Shown here: positions 8,440-16,021 of the stretch, in pieces
Layout: the number at the start of each line of letters is the position of its first letter
Position numbering within the stretch: the first letter of the stretch is position 1
DNA from: Pseudohalioglobus sediminis
GTDB taxonomy: Bacteria > Pseudomonadota > Gammaproteobacteria > Pseudomonadales > Halieaceae
NCBI RefSeq assembly: GCF_008370495.1
Contig: NZ_VTUX01000002.1
Span: forward strand, 1-64,000
Reading direction: 5' to 3'
DNA: 64,000 nt
The notes under the pieces: model-generated
Seen by the model: only the letters and a program-made list of their open reading frames with translations
Told to the model about the DNA's origin: nothing
Databases searched by the model: none
Made by a program: the position numbers and the translations under genes

Positions 8440-8925
8440 ATGGCGTTTCCAAAGATTGGCAATATGGCCCCCGCATTCACGCTCCTGGATCAGGATGGCA
8501 ATAAGGTCAGCCTGAAACAGTTCCGGGGTGAAAAAAACGTGGTTGTCTATTTTTATCCCAAGGCCATGACTCCCGGGTGTACTGTCCAGGCCTGTGGTAT
8601 TCGCGATAGCAAGAAGGAGCTGGCCAAGCTCGATACGGTGGTTCTTGGCATCAGTCCTGACCCTGTGGCGCGGCTTGGTCGCTTCATCGAGAAGCAGGAG
8701 CTGAATTTCACCCTGCTTTCAGACGAGGATCATGCCGTGGCCGACAAATACGGCGCCTGGGGTTTGAAAAAGTTCATGGGGCGCGAGTTCATGGGCGTAT
8801 TGCGCACGTCATTTATCATCGGCAAGGATGGGCGCCTGAAACACGTGATGGACAAGGTCAAAACCAAGAGTCATCACGAGGATGTGATCGCGCTTATCCG
8901 GGAACTCGGCCTGGACAAGAACTGA
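8440..8925 (+). CDS. bcp: Thioredoxin-dependent peroxiredoxin (Bcp/PrxQ type)
   Basis: The 161-residue atypical 2-Cys peroxiredoxin reduces H2O2 and organic hydroperoxides using thioredoxin. The peroxidatic Cys47 sits in PKAMTPGCTVQACGIRD with the resolving Cys52 five residues later, the PrxQ arrangement. The start MAFPKIGNMAPAFTLLDQDG is typical. It has a strong Shine-Dalgarno (AGGAGG at about 8428-8433) eight or so bases before ATG 8440. It ends three bases before the next start, so co-transcription with the MBL-fold gene is likely. Confidence 0.93.
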   Translation: MAFPKIGNMAPAFTLLDQDGNKVSLKQFRGEKNVVVYFYPKAMTPGCTVQACGIRDSKKELAKLDTVVLGISPDPVARLGRFIEKQELNFTLLSDEDHAVADKYGAWGLKKFMGREFMGVLRTSFIIGKDGRLKHVMDKVKTKSHHEDVIALIRELGLDKN

Positions 8926-8928
8926 TAA

Positions 8929-10020
8929 GTGCTCAATTACCCCTTCCCTGAGAAGCCCGCCGCCGGCGACGTAATCGAAGTGGCAGAGGGCGTGCTGTGG
9001 TTGCGCATGCCACTGCCGATGGCGCTGGACCATATCAACCTGTATCTCATTGAGGACCACGACGGCTGGTGGGTGGTAGACACCGGCATGGATGTCGGGG
9101 CGACCAGGGACCTGTGGCAGCAAATCTTCGACAAGCACCTGCGCGGTAAGCCAGTGAAGGCCGTGGTGGCGACGCACTGGCATCCTGATCATGTCGGCCT
9201 CGCCGGCTGGTTATGTGATGTCTGGCGTGCGCCCTGTTACATGACCCAGGGCGAATACCTGACCGGCCTGGTCTACACTCGCGCCGCGAAGGAACACTTC
9301 GGCTGGAGTAACGAGCAGCACCAGGTGCGCAGCGGTCGCGGCCAGGCCGGCATCGACTCTGCACGTTCAAGCATGGGCGGTGTAGGTCGCATCACCCACG
9401 CCATGCCAACATCCTATCGCCGTCTGGAGGAGGGCACGCGCCTCACCATCAAGGGGCGCCGCTGGCGGGTCGTTGTAGGCAGTGGTCACTCCCCCGAACA
9501 CGCGTGTCTGTTCTGTGAATCGCTCAACGTGCTGCTTTCCGGCGATCAGGTCATACCCAGGATCACATCCAATATCAGCGTTTCCGGTCTTGAGCCCGAG
9601 GGTAATCCGCTTAAGGCCTGGCTCACCTCGCTGGAGCGATTTCTTGAGGTGCTGCCTGACGACGCCCTGGTGCTGCCCGCACACAACACGCCATTCACGG
9701 GCTTGCATCACCGGCTGCGCTACCTGATCGAACACCATGAGGACCACCTTATCGCGCTGGAGCAGGCCTGCATGACGCAGCCCAAGAGCGCCGTCGAGCT
9801 GTTGCCGGTGCTGTTCCAGCGAGAACTCAATGAACAGCACATCGGCCTGGCCGTTGGTGAGTGCGTAGCCCATCTCAACTACCTGTATCAGCGTGGCCAG
9901 TTGGAGCGCACGGTGGACGCAGAGGGGTGCTATCGCTATCGCTCGATTGACGACACCCTGCCGATGCGCCTGCGCAAGCACCGTCACCGCGCAGAATCTG
10001 CCGATCCCATTCGAGTTTAG
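8929..10020 (+). CDS. Metallo-beta-lactamase-fold hydrolase
   Basis: The 363-residue protein carries the zinc-binding motif THWHPDH at 82-88, further metal-ligand regions GSGHSPEHACLF and LLSGDQVIP, and LPAHNTPF near 245. The N-terminal strand-loop ends in DTGMD as in hydrolytic MBL enzymes. The C-terminal 100 residues form a winged-helix-like extension (SAVELLPVLFQREL ... HLNYLYQRGQLER) seen in several MBL-fold acyl-thioesterase or lactonase-like proteins. Translation starts at GTG 8929, three bases after bcp. Substrate unknown; thioester or lactone hydrolysis would fit the catabolic neighbours but is only inference. Confidence 0.85.
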   Translation: MLNYPFPEKPAAGDVIEVAEGVLWLRMPLPMALDHINLYLIEDHDGWWVVDTGMDVGATRDLWQQIFDKHLRGKPVKAVVATHWHPDHVGLAGWLCDVWRAPCYMTQGEYLTGLVYTRAAKEHFGWSNEQHQVRSGRGQAGIDSARSSMGGVGRITHAMPTSYRRLEEGTRLTIKGRRWRVVVGSGHSPEHACLFCESLNVLLSGDQVIPRITSNISVSGLEPEGNPLKAWLTSLERFLEVLPDDALVLPAHNTPFTGLHHRLRYLIEHHEDHLIALEQACMTQPKSAVELLPVLFQRELNEQHIGLAVGECVAHLNYLYQRGQLERTVDAEGCYRYRSIDDTLPMRLRKHRHRAESADPIRV

Positions 10021-10201
10021 TTTAAAAAACAGATAGATAGAGAGTTTATATAAAGCTGAATCTAGTTATTATGACCAGCGCCTGAGCGCTTCTGACAATA
10101 GTGCGCGGCCAGAGTAGCCAGCCACGACCCGGGCCGGCAGGGTTATACTTGGATGCCTTCCCGGCGATGACAACTACAATAATAGAGAGAGGTAATACGG
10201 C

Positions 10202-11446
10202 GTGAGCGGATGCCCGCATTTTGACCTTACCAAGCCCGAAACCTATGCGGGTGGCCTGCCCAGGGACGTGTTTCGGCACCTGCGTCAGGAACAGCCGGTT
10301 TACTGGCACGAAGACCCGGAGCAGGGCGTGGGTTTCTGGGCGGTGACGCGCCAGGCTGACCTGGACTATGTATCCAAGCACCCGGAACTGTTTTCTTCTG
10401 CCGAGCGCGGTTGCCTGCTGAATGAGATGGAGGGCGATCAGTTGGCCATGATTCAGACCCAGTTGATCAACATGGACCCGCCACAACATCTCAAGTATCG
10501 CCGCCTGGTGCGGGCCGCGTTTACACCGCGCATGGTCGACACCTATGAAGAGCGATTTCGCGAGGTCGCCAGAGGCCTGGTGGAGAAGGTCGCTCCCGCG
10601 GGACGCTGTGAATTCGTGCAGGATATCGCGGTAGACCTGCCCCTGATTGCCATCTGTGAACTGATGGGCGTGCCACTGGACAAGCGCCAGCGCCTGTTCG
10701 AGCTGACCAATATCATGCTGGGGATGGACGATCCGGAGCTTTCTACCTCCGAGGAGGACGGCCTCAATGCCGCCATGGAAATGTTCATGATGGCGATGGA
10801 GCTGGCCGCGGAGCACCGCGCCAACCCGCGCAACGATATCGTCAACGTGTTGCTCACCGGTACGGTAGAGGACGAGCCCCTTTCCGACGATGATTTCTGC
10901 AATTTTTTCCTGATGTTGATCGTTGCCGGTAACGAGACCACGCGTACCGTTACCAGCCACGGCATGCGCCTGCTGATGGCGCACCCGGATCAATACGAGG
11001 CCCTGGTGAAGCATCCGCAGATGATCGAGGATGCGGTAGAGGAAATTCTGCGCTACAACCCGGCAGTAATCGCTTTCAGGCGTACGGCGATGGCGGACCT
11101 GGAACTGGGAGGCCAGCGCATTAGCAAAGGCGACAAGGTGTTGATGTTCTACGGTGCTGCCAGTGCCGACGAGGCGGTATTCAAGGACGGCGACCGCTTT
11201 GATATCACCCGGGCCCAGCGTGAAGATGTGCGAAACGAGCACCGCGCCTTTGGCGTCGGGCAGCACTTCTGCCTGGGGTCACATCTGGCCCGGCTCGAGT
11301 TGCGGGTGATTTTCGAGGAGATAACGCGCCTGATCCGCAATCCGCGTCTTGACGGGGAGATCAAGTGGTTACGTTCAAATTTCATCAGCGGCATCAAGTC
11401 CATGCCGATTGTGTTTGATGTCGCCACGCCCGGGGAGAGGGAGTAA
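10202..11446 (+). CDS. Cytochrome P450 monooxygenase
   Basis: The 414-residue soluble bacterial P450 has all the core motifs. The I-helix oxygen-binding segment is VAGNETTR (about 242-249), the K-helix ExxR motif is in EEILRYNP, and the heme loop is AFGVGQHFCLGSHLAR with the iron-ligating Cys357. The NMDPPQHLKYRRLVRAAFTP stretch resembles P450s of the CYP124/125/142-like group that hydroxylate sterol or fatty side chains, but assignment to that group is tentative. Start is GTG 10202 (MSGCPHFDL). No ferredoxin or ferredoxin reductase is nearby, so electrons must come from elsewhere. It heads a tight run of catabolic-looking genes. Confidence 0.9.
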   Translation: MSGCPHFDLTKPETYAGGLPRDVFRHLRQEQPVYWHEDPEQGVGFWAVTRQADLDYVSKHPELFSSAERGCLLNEMEGDQLAMIQTQLINMDPPQHLKYRRLVRAAFTPRMVDTYEERFREVARGLVEKVAPAGRCEFVQDIAVDLPLIAICELMGVPLDKRQRLFELTNIMLGMDDPELSTSEEDGLNAAMEMFMMAMELAAEHRANPRNDIVNVLLTGTVEDEPLSDDDFCNFFLMLIVAGNETTRTVTSHGMRLLMAHPDQYEALVKHPQMIEDAVEEILRYNPAVIAFRRTAMADLELGGQRISKGDKVLMFYGAASADEAVFKDGDRFDITRAQREDVRNEHRAFGVGQHFCLGSHLARLELRVIFEEITRLIRNPRLDGEIKWLRSNFISGIKSMPIVFDVATPGERE

Positions 11447-11453
11447 CAGCGCC

Positions 11454-11885
11454 ATGAGTGACAACTGCATATTTTGCCAGATACTCGCCGAGAAGGCCCC
11501 CTGCTACCCGGTGCATGAGACCCGCTATACCAGGACATTCCTCGATATATTCCCCGCCGCTCCAGGCCATTGCCTTATCGTGACCAAGGAGCACTACACG
11601 GATATTTTCGATGCCACGCCGGAAGCCATCGCCATGGTAGGGCACGTGTCGACTTTGATTGCCCACGCTGTGCGGGATGAACTGCAGTGCGATGGCGTGG
11701 GCGTGTTCCAGCTCAATGGCGCCGCCGCCGGCCAGACCGTGTTTCACTACCATATGCATGTGATTCCGCGGAATACCGGCGAGGAGCTGGTCATTCATTC
11801 CCGCCAACCCGGCAATGCATCTGAACTGGAAGCCATGGCGGCGCGGCTGAGCAAGCGCGCGCACGCCATGCGTATCGACGACTAG
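11454..11885 (+). CDS. HIT-family nucleotide hydrolase/transferase
   Basis: The 143-residue histidine-triad protein has the signature FHYHMHVIPR (HxHxH) near residue 100 and the N-terminal CIFCQILAEKAP. HIT proteins hydrolyse phosphoramidates, AMP-lysine or dinucleoside polyphosphates. I chose ATG 11454, eight bases after the P450 stop, because the in-frame upstream extension overlaps P450 sequence. It is a housekeeping-type protein within a catabolic-looking operon; a specific role there is not evident. Confidence 0.92.
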   Translation: MSDNCIFCQILAEKAPCYPVHETRYTRTFLDIFPAAPGHCLIVTKEHYTDIFDATPEAIAMVGHVSTLIAHAVRDELQCDGVGVFQLNGAAAGQTVFHYHMHVIPRNTGEELVIHSRQPGNASELEAMAARLSKRAHAMRIDD

Positions 11886-11894
11886 GACAATACT

Positions 11895-12767
11895 ATGACC
11901 ATGCCCACCGACATCGGTGTTATCGATCTCATGCTTGCCGTACCCGGAGATGACAGCAGCCAGTTCTACGAGTGGATCAAGCCTATGCTCATGGATAAAG
12001 AAAGCCATGAGATGTTCAGTATGCCCGCTCAGTACATGTTCAAGGACATCCCCCAGACCGGCAAGCAGGAAGACTACATTGCCTATACCCTGGCACAAAT
12101 GGACAAGCACAATATCGAGCGCGCCATGGTCGGTGTGGGCAAGTTTTCCGATCTCAACGCCGAGGCGGTGCGCCGTTATCCGGAGCGCTTTTTTGCCTGC
12201 TACGAAGCCAACGCCAACATGGGTATGGAAGAAGTGCGCACCATCGTCGCGATGAAAGAGGAGTTCGACATCAAGGCGGTCACCGCGTCGCCGGCAATGA
12301 TTTCGCCGCCGGTGCCGGTTAACGACAAGAAGTGGTATCCGATCTACGGCAAGCTGGTAGAACTGGATATACCGTTTTGTCCCTGTATGGGTGTGCCCGG
12401 GCCGCGAGTCCCCGCGGGCCCACAGAAAGTTGAACTGCTGGACGAGGTGTTGTGGTTTTTCCCCGAGCTGCGCATTGTCACGCGCCACGGCTGTGAACCC
12501 TGGACTGAGATGGCGTGGAAGTTGATGCTCAAATATCCCAACCTCCATTACATGACCAGCGCTTTTACTCCACGCCGGTACCCGGCCGATATTATTGAAT
12601 TTGCCAATACGCGCGGCGCAGACCAGGTCATGTACGCGGGCTATTTTCCCATGGGCTTGTCGCTGGATCGCATATTCGCTGAATTGCCCGACGTGCCGCT
12701 GCGTGATGAGGTGTGGCCAAAATTCCTGCGCGACAACGCCATCCGAGTTTTCAAACTGGACAGCTGA
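11895..12767 (+). CDS. Amidohydrolase-2-like protein lacking canonical metal ligands
   Basis: The 290-residue protein has the alpha/beta-barrel pattern of the amidohydrolase-2 family (decarboxylases such as ACMSD and relatives): strand-helix repeats, LRIVTRHGCEPW with the conserved His, and a C-terminal FLRDNAIRVFKL ending that matches the family NA-x-R-V-F motif. The usual metal sites are altered. The N-terminal DxHxH is replaced by VIDLMLAVP, the strand-5 His region reads FCPCMGVPGPRVP, and the late catalytic Asp (GSDxP) is replaced by AGYFPMG. It may be a metal-independent or non-catalytic variant. It lies ten bases after the HIT gene and one base ahead of the GST-like gene. Confidence 0.75.
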   Translation: MTMPTDIGVIDLMLAVPGDDSSQFYEWIKPMLMDKESHEMFSMPAQYMFKDIPQTGKQEDYIAYTLAQMDKHNIERAMVGVGKFSDLNAEAVRRYPERFFACYEANANMGMEEVRTIVAMKEEFDIKAVTASPAMISPPVPVNDKKWYPIYGKLVELDIPFCPCMGVPGPRVPAGPQKVELLDEVLWFFPELRIVTRHGCEPWTEMAWKLMLKYPNLHYMTSAFTPRRYPADIIEFANTRGADQVMYAGYFPMGLSLDRIFAELPDVPLRDEVWPKFLRDNAIRVFKLDS

Positions 12768-12768
12768 A

Positions 12769-13524
12769 ATGGAATATATCGAAGTAGAGCAAGCCATCGA
12801 ACTGCCAGGCCTGCGCCTGGTGTTGTCTGCCGGTGTCCCGGGGCCCTGGGGTGAAGCCGCAAAAGCCATGCTGGCCTACAAAGGTCTCGACTTCACAGCG
12901 GTGCGCCAGGAGGGAGGTGGTGAGAATGCTGCCCTCAAGGCGTGGACGGGGCAATCTTCCGCCCCGGTGCTGGTGGCTGATGATCTGCCGCCGGCTTGCC
13001 ATTGGCTGGACCTGGTCACTCTCGCGGACCGCTTGCAGCCCGCTCCTGCCTTGCTGCCCGAGGAACCGGCGCTGCGCGCACAGGCTGTGGGCCTGAGCAC
13101 ACTGATCGCCGGGGCAGAGGGCTTTGGCTGGCAGCGGCGACTAATGATGATTCATCCGATGATGGCGGTTAATCCAGTACCCGAAGTAGCTGCAAACCTG
13201 GCGCACAGGTACGGCTATTCCGAAAGCGCTTTTCATGCGGCACCCGGGCGTATGCAGCAGATCTGCGGATATCTCGACCAGCAACTGCAGCAGGCAGCGG
13301 GAGAGTACTTTGTCGGCGACGCGCCAAGCGCAGCGGATTTCTATTGGGCTAACTTCGTCGGCATGATCAAACCCCTGCCGCCGGAGGCCAATCCAATGCC
13401 GGACTGGATCAGGACCCTGTATACCACCGAAGACCCGGGGTTGCTCCAATGCCTGACGTCGCGATTGGAAGCGCACAGGGATATGATGTACCAGCGCCAT
13501 ATCAGCCTGCCGCTGGATTTTTAA
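12769..13524 (+). CDS. Glutathione S-transferase-like protein
   Basis: The 251-residue protein has a divergent thioredoxin-like N-terminal part (GPWGEAAKAMLAYKGLDFTAV ... SSAPVLVADDLPP) and an all-helical C-terminal half with YFVGDAPSAADFYWANF, a recognisable GST N-capping/ADxY segment. The usual N-terminal Ser/Tyr/Cys catalytic residue is not clear. The start at ATG 12769 follows the upstream stop by one base. Similar divergent GSTs occur in aromatic and steroid degradation clusters. Substrate unknown; a GST fold is likely, GSH use uncertain. Confidence 0.65.
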   Translation: MEYIEVEQAIELPGLRLVLSAGVPGPWGEAAKAMLAYKGLDFTAVRQEGGGENAALKAWTGQSSAPVLVADDLPPACHWLDLVTLADRLQPAPALLPEEPALRAQAVGLSTLIAGAEGFGWQRRLMMIHPMMAVNPVPEVAANLAHRYGYSESAFHAAPGRMQQICGYLDQQLQQAAGEYFVGDAPSAADFYWANFVGMIKPLPPEANPMPDWIRTLYTTEDPGLLQCLTSRLEAHRDMMYQRHISLPLDF

Positions 13525-13561
13525 CGACACCAATTCTGTCAACCACACCCGGGGAACCGTT

Positions 13562-14014
13562 ATGTTATCGCAACAGGAAATATCTGATCGATTTGAAATC
13601 CAGGACCTGGTGTTCCGTTACGCAGAGCTCATTGACAGTAAGCAGATTCAGGACCTCCGTGACCAGGTATTCTGCGAAGATGCGCACATTGACTACAGTG
13701 CCGTGGGTGGCAGTGTGGGCAATGTCGATGAGACCATTGCCTTCCTTGAGGGTGCGCTCACCAGTGAGCTGTTCCCCGCCAGCCAGCACCTCAATGCCAA
13801 TATCCAGGTCTCTGTCGATGGAGACACCGCCCAAGGCAGGGTAATGTGCTTCAACCCCATGGAAATGGCCATGCCTGACGGTGGCTCCACGGTGTATTTT
13901 CTCGGCTTGTGGTACGTGGACGAGTACCGGCGTACACCCGCGGGTTGGCGTATCGCCAGCCGCAGGGAAGAAAAGAGCTGGGTGTTTAACGCGCCTGATT
14001 TTATGCAGCTGTAG
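13562..14014 (+). CDS. NTF2-like/SnoaL-like protein
   Basis: The 150-residue cone-shaped NTF2-like fold protein starts with a helix (ISDRFEIQDLVFRYAELIDSKQIQDL) typical of SnoaL_4-type domains. It ends with FLGLWYVDEYRRTPAGWRIASRREEKSW, the family closing strands with a conserved Trp-Arg-Ile. Such proteins act as isomerases, dehydratases or hydratases, or simply bind small hydrophobic ligands, often in polycyclic or steroid catabolism. Position in the same-strand run with P450 and outer-membrane channel suggests a shared pathway (inference). Confidence 0.8.
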   Translation: MLSQQEISDRFEIQDLVFRYAELIDSKQIQDLRDQVFCEDAHIDYSAVGGSVGNVDETIAFLEGALTSELFPASQHLNANIQVSVDGDTAQGRVMCFNPMEMAMPDGGSTVYFLGLWYVDEYRRTPAGWRIASRREEKSWVFNAPDFMQL

Positions 14015-14020
14015 AACTTG

Positions 14021-14923
14021 ATGCACAGTATGACACAGCGGGTCTCGATGGCGCTGTTGATGGCGTGTACGACAGCGCTTGCACACGGACAGGAGTTGGA
14101 ACCGCGCAGTTTCAATAACCTGCCCATTGACCAGACGTTCGTCTTTGTAGGCGCCGCGCGTTCAGATGGCGACCTGTCACCTCCGGGTTCTTCCCCGCTG
14201 CAGGATGCGGAACTGACTATCGACGGACTGGCTGTAGGCGTGTCCCGTACCTTTGATCTCGCGGGGTCATCCGCCAAGGCCGACGCGGTGGCCACGCGCC
14301 TGTGTTACGAGGGTGAAGGGCTGTTTCGCGGTGAATACGTCGAGGGGCGTCGCTGCGAGTACGCGGACCCCCGTTTCAAGCTGACCTGGAACTTCCTCGG
14401 TGCGCCGGCCATGTCCATGCAACAGTTTGCAGGGTGGCAGCAGGACCTGGTCGCGGGCGTGAGTGTCAGCGTCAACGCACCCTGGGGCGACTATACTTCG
14501 CGCCAGCTGATCAATGCCGGCAGCAATCGCTGGAGCATCAAGCCTGTGCTGGGTATGTCGAAGCGCTACGGTACGCGGTGGCAGTGGGAGGCCAAGCTGG
14601 GTGCGACCTTTTATGAGGACAACGATGACTACTACAACGGTGCCCAGTTACAGCAGGACCCGCTGTACTCAACCAGCTTTCACGTCATCTACAACCTGCC
14701 TAGGGGCTGGTTGTCACTGGATGCGAATTACTTCACCGGCGGCCGTACCACTGTCGATGGCCAGAAGCAGGATACGCGGCAGGACAACTCACGCTGGGGT
14801 GTGACCTGGTCCCGGCCGCTCATGCCCAGGCATTTGCTGAAGGTTTACGCCAGTACCGGGGTCATCACGCGCATCGGCAATGAATTCAACTCCTTTGGCG
14901 TGGCCTGGTTGTACCGCTTCTGA
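14021..14923 (+). CDS. Outer-membrane channel/transporter-like protein (MetA-pathway phenol-degradation type)
   Basis: The 300-residue protein has an N-terminal signal peptide (MHSMTQRVSMALLMACTTAL, cleavage probably after AHG) and then alternating beta-strand sequence ending in FGVAWLYRF. The terminal aromatic Phe is typical of outer-membrane beta-barrels. Overall composition and the NLPRGWLSLDANYFTGG region resemble the phenol MetA-degradation transporter-like family, thought to help uptake of hydrophobic substrates. ATG 14021 is preferred over the TTG directly upstream. It closes the plus-strand catabolic run and converges with the MarR gene nine bases away. Confidence 0.7.
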   Translation: MHSMTQRVSMALLMACTTALAHGQELEPRSFNNLPIDQTFVFVGAARSDGDLSPPGSSPLQDAELTIDGLAVGVSRTFDLAGSSAKADAVATRLCYEGEGLFRGEYVEGRRCEYADPRFKLTWNFLGAPAMSMQQFAGWQQDLVAGVSVSVNAPWGDYTSRQLINAGSNRWSIKPVLGMSKRYGTRWQWEAKLGATFYEDNDDYYNGAQLQQDPLYSTSFHVIYNLPRGWLSLDANYFTGGRTTVDGQKQDTRQDNSRWGVTWSRPLMPRHLLKVYASTGVITRIGNEFNSFGVAWLYRF

Positions 14924-14932
14924 GACGCGACG

Positions 14933-15427
14933 TTACTCCACCCAGGATTCCGGCAGGTACTCCAGCTCCAGCTTGTCAACCGTGTCGCGCAGGTCGTTTT
15001 CCAGTTGCGCCAGTTGTTTGCCGCCCACTTTGGCGTCGTAGTATTCGCGTACCTCCTCCATGACTTCGAGGCTGTCCTGCGCCAGCTGTATGCCGCGATC
15101 GGTCAAGCGGATTTCACGCGCTCGCTTGTCGGCCATATCAACATCGCGGGCAACGTAACCCAGCCTTTCCAGCTCCTTGAGCATCTTGCCCATTGCCTGC
15201 TGGGTGACCTGCGCCCGTTCTGCCAGCTCGCTGACACGAACAGAACCCATGCCCAGGTTGGCGAAGACCTGGCTGTGAGCTGGCCGTATTTCGGGGTAGC
15301 CGCGCGCCGCCAGTTGGCGCCATATCCGCCGTTCGTAATCGCGGGAAAACTCGCGTAGCAGGCGCGGCAGGTTGTTGGATAATCTGTAGGCGATTTCGCG
15401 ATTGGTTTGTGCTGTTGTTTTTCTCAT
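14933..15427 (-). CDS. MarR-family transcriptional regulator
   Basis: The 164-residue regulator has a winged helix-turn-helix in its centre: VRVSELAERAQVTQQAMGKM for the HTH and VARDVDMADKRAREIRLTDRGIQLA for the wing, the classic DxRxxxxxLTxxG signature (here DKRAREIRLTDRG). MarR dimers usually repress degradation or efflux genes and release DNA on binding phenolic or other small ligands. Its placement directly after the outer-membrane channel, on the opposite strand, suggests control of the catabolic run; that is inference. A candidate promoter lies at 15474-15502. Confidence 0.88.
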   Translation of the reverse strand: MRKTTAQTNREIAYRLSNNLPRLLREFSRDYERRIWRQLAARGYPEIRPAHSQVFANLGMGSVRVSELAERAQVTQQAMGKMLKELERLGYVARDVDMADKRAREIRLTDRGIQLAQDSLEVMEEVREYYDAKVGGKQLAQLENDLRDTVDKLELEYLPESWVE

Positions 15428-15473
15428 TTGCCGCCCCTGGCAGTGCCGGTAATGCTGGCGTCATCGATTATCT

Positions 15474-15502
15474 GTTTTATTGACTGCTCATTTTATACTC
15501 AA
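15474..15502 (-). promoter_or_regulatory. Predicted sigma-70 promoter of the MarR gene
   Basis: On the reverse strand TTGAGT (15502-15497), a 17-base spacer and TAAAAC (15479-15474) match the -35/-10 pattern at 9 of 12 positions. The start codon at 15427 is about 40 bases downstream of the expected transcript start. Confidence 0.4.
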
Positions 15503-15680
15503 CAGCGGCGCCGAAGTCAGTCCCCTGGCGCGCTGAAAGCGTGACCGGTGTCTAGAAATTGAACCCTGAACAGCCGATCAGGTAGACTGCGCGGCCTGCA
15601 TTGCCCGGTACCGAGAAACCCTGTACATTTATCGCCGTTTTTACGCTCCCGAGCGGAGCCAGCAAAAAAGGTAACAAGAT

Positions 15681-16016
15681 ATGAGTTTGTTTATAGCCAG
15701 TGCACACGCCCAGGCAGCCGGACAGTCGCCCCAGGGTGGAGAGTTGTTCCAGATTGGTTTCCTGGTCCTGCTTTTTGTGCTGTTTTACGTCATCGCGATT
15801 CGCCCCCAGCGCAAGCGCCAGAAAGAGCATGCTGAAATGGTGTCTGCCCTGAAGAAGGGCGATGAGGTTGTCACCAGCTCGGGCATCCTCGGCAAGGTGA
15901 CTGCACTGGACGAGAATTACATGGTCCTGAATGTGGCCAACAACGTGGACATGAAGTTCCAGCGTGTGCACGTTCACGCCGTGCTGCCCAAGGGCACTCT
16001 CAAGTCCATCGGCTAA
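15681..16016 (+). CDS. yajC: Preprotein translocase accessory subunit YajC
   Basis: The 111-residue single-pass inner-membrane protein has a hydrophobic helix IGFLVLLFVLFYVIAIRPQR (about 27-46) followed by the conserved KKGDEVVTSSGILGKVTALDENYMVL domain. YajC associates with SecDF and SecYEG. In most gammaproteobacteria it lies between tgt and secD; here it is between a MarR regulator and a PLP enzyme, with neither tgt nor secDF in the window. It has a 253-bp upstream gap and is followed five bases later by the next gene. Confidence 0.92.
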   Translation: MSLFIASAHAQAAGQSPQGGELFQIGFLVLLFVLFYVIAIRPQRKRQKEHAEMVSALKKGDEVVTSSGILGKVTALDENYMVLNVANNVDMKFQRVHVHAVLPKGTLKSIG

Positions 16017-16021
16017 CCACG

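Noticed and set aside
10021-10201. AT-rich stretch with TATATAAA upstream of the P450 gene as a promoter
   Set aside because: No -35 hexamer at an acceptable spacing was found, so it is left as an unassigned AT-rich spacer.
11394-12869. Open frame of about 490 residues antisense to the HIT and amidohydrolase-like genes
   Set aside because: Composition (His/Gly-rich) and overlap with two well-supported plus-strand genes mark it as a shadow frame.
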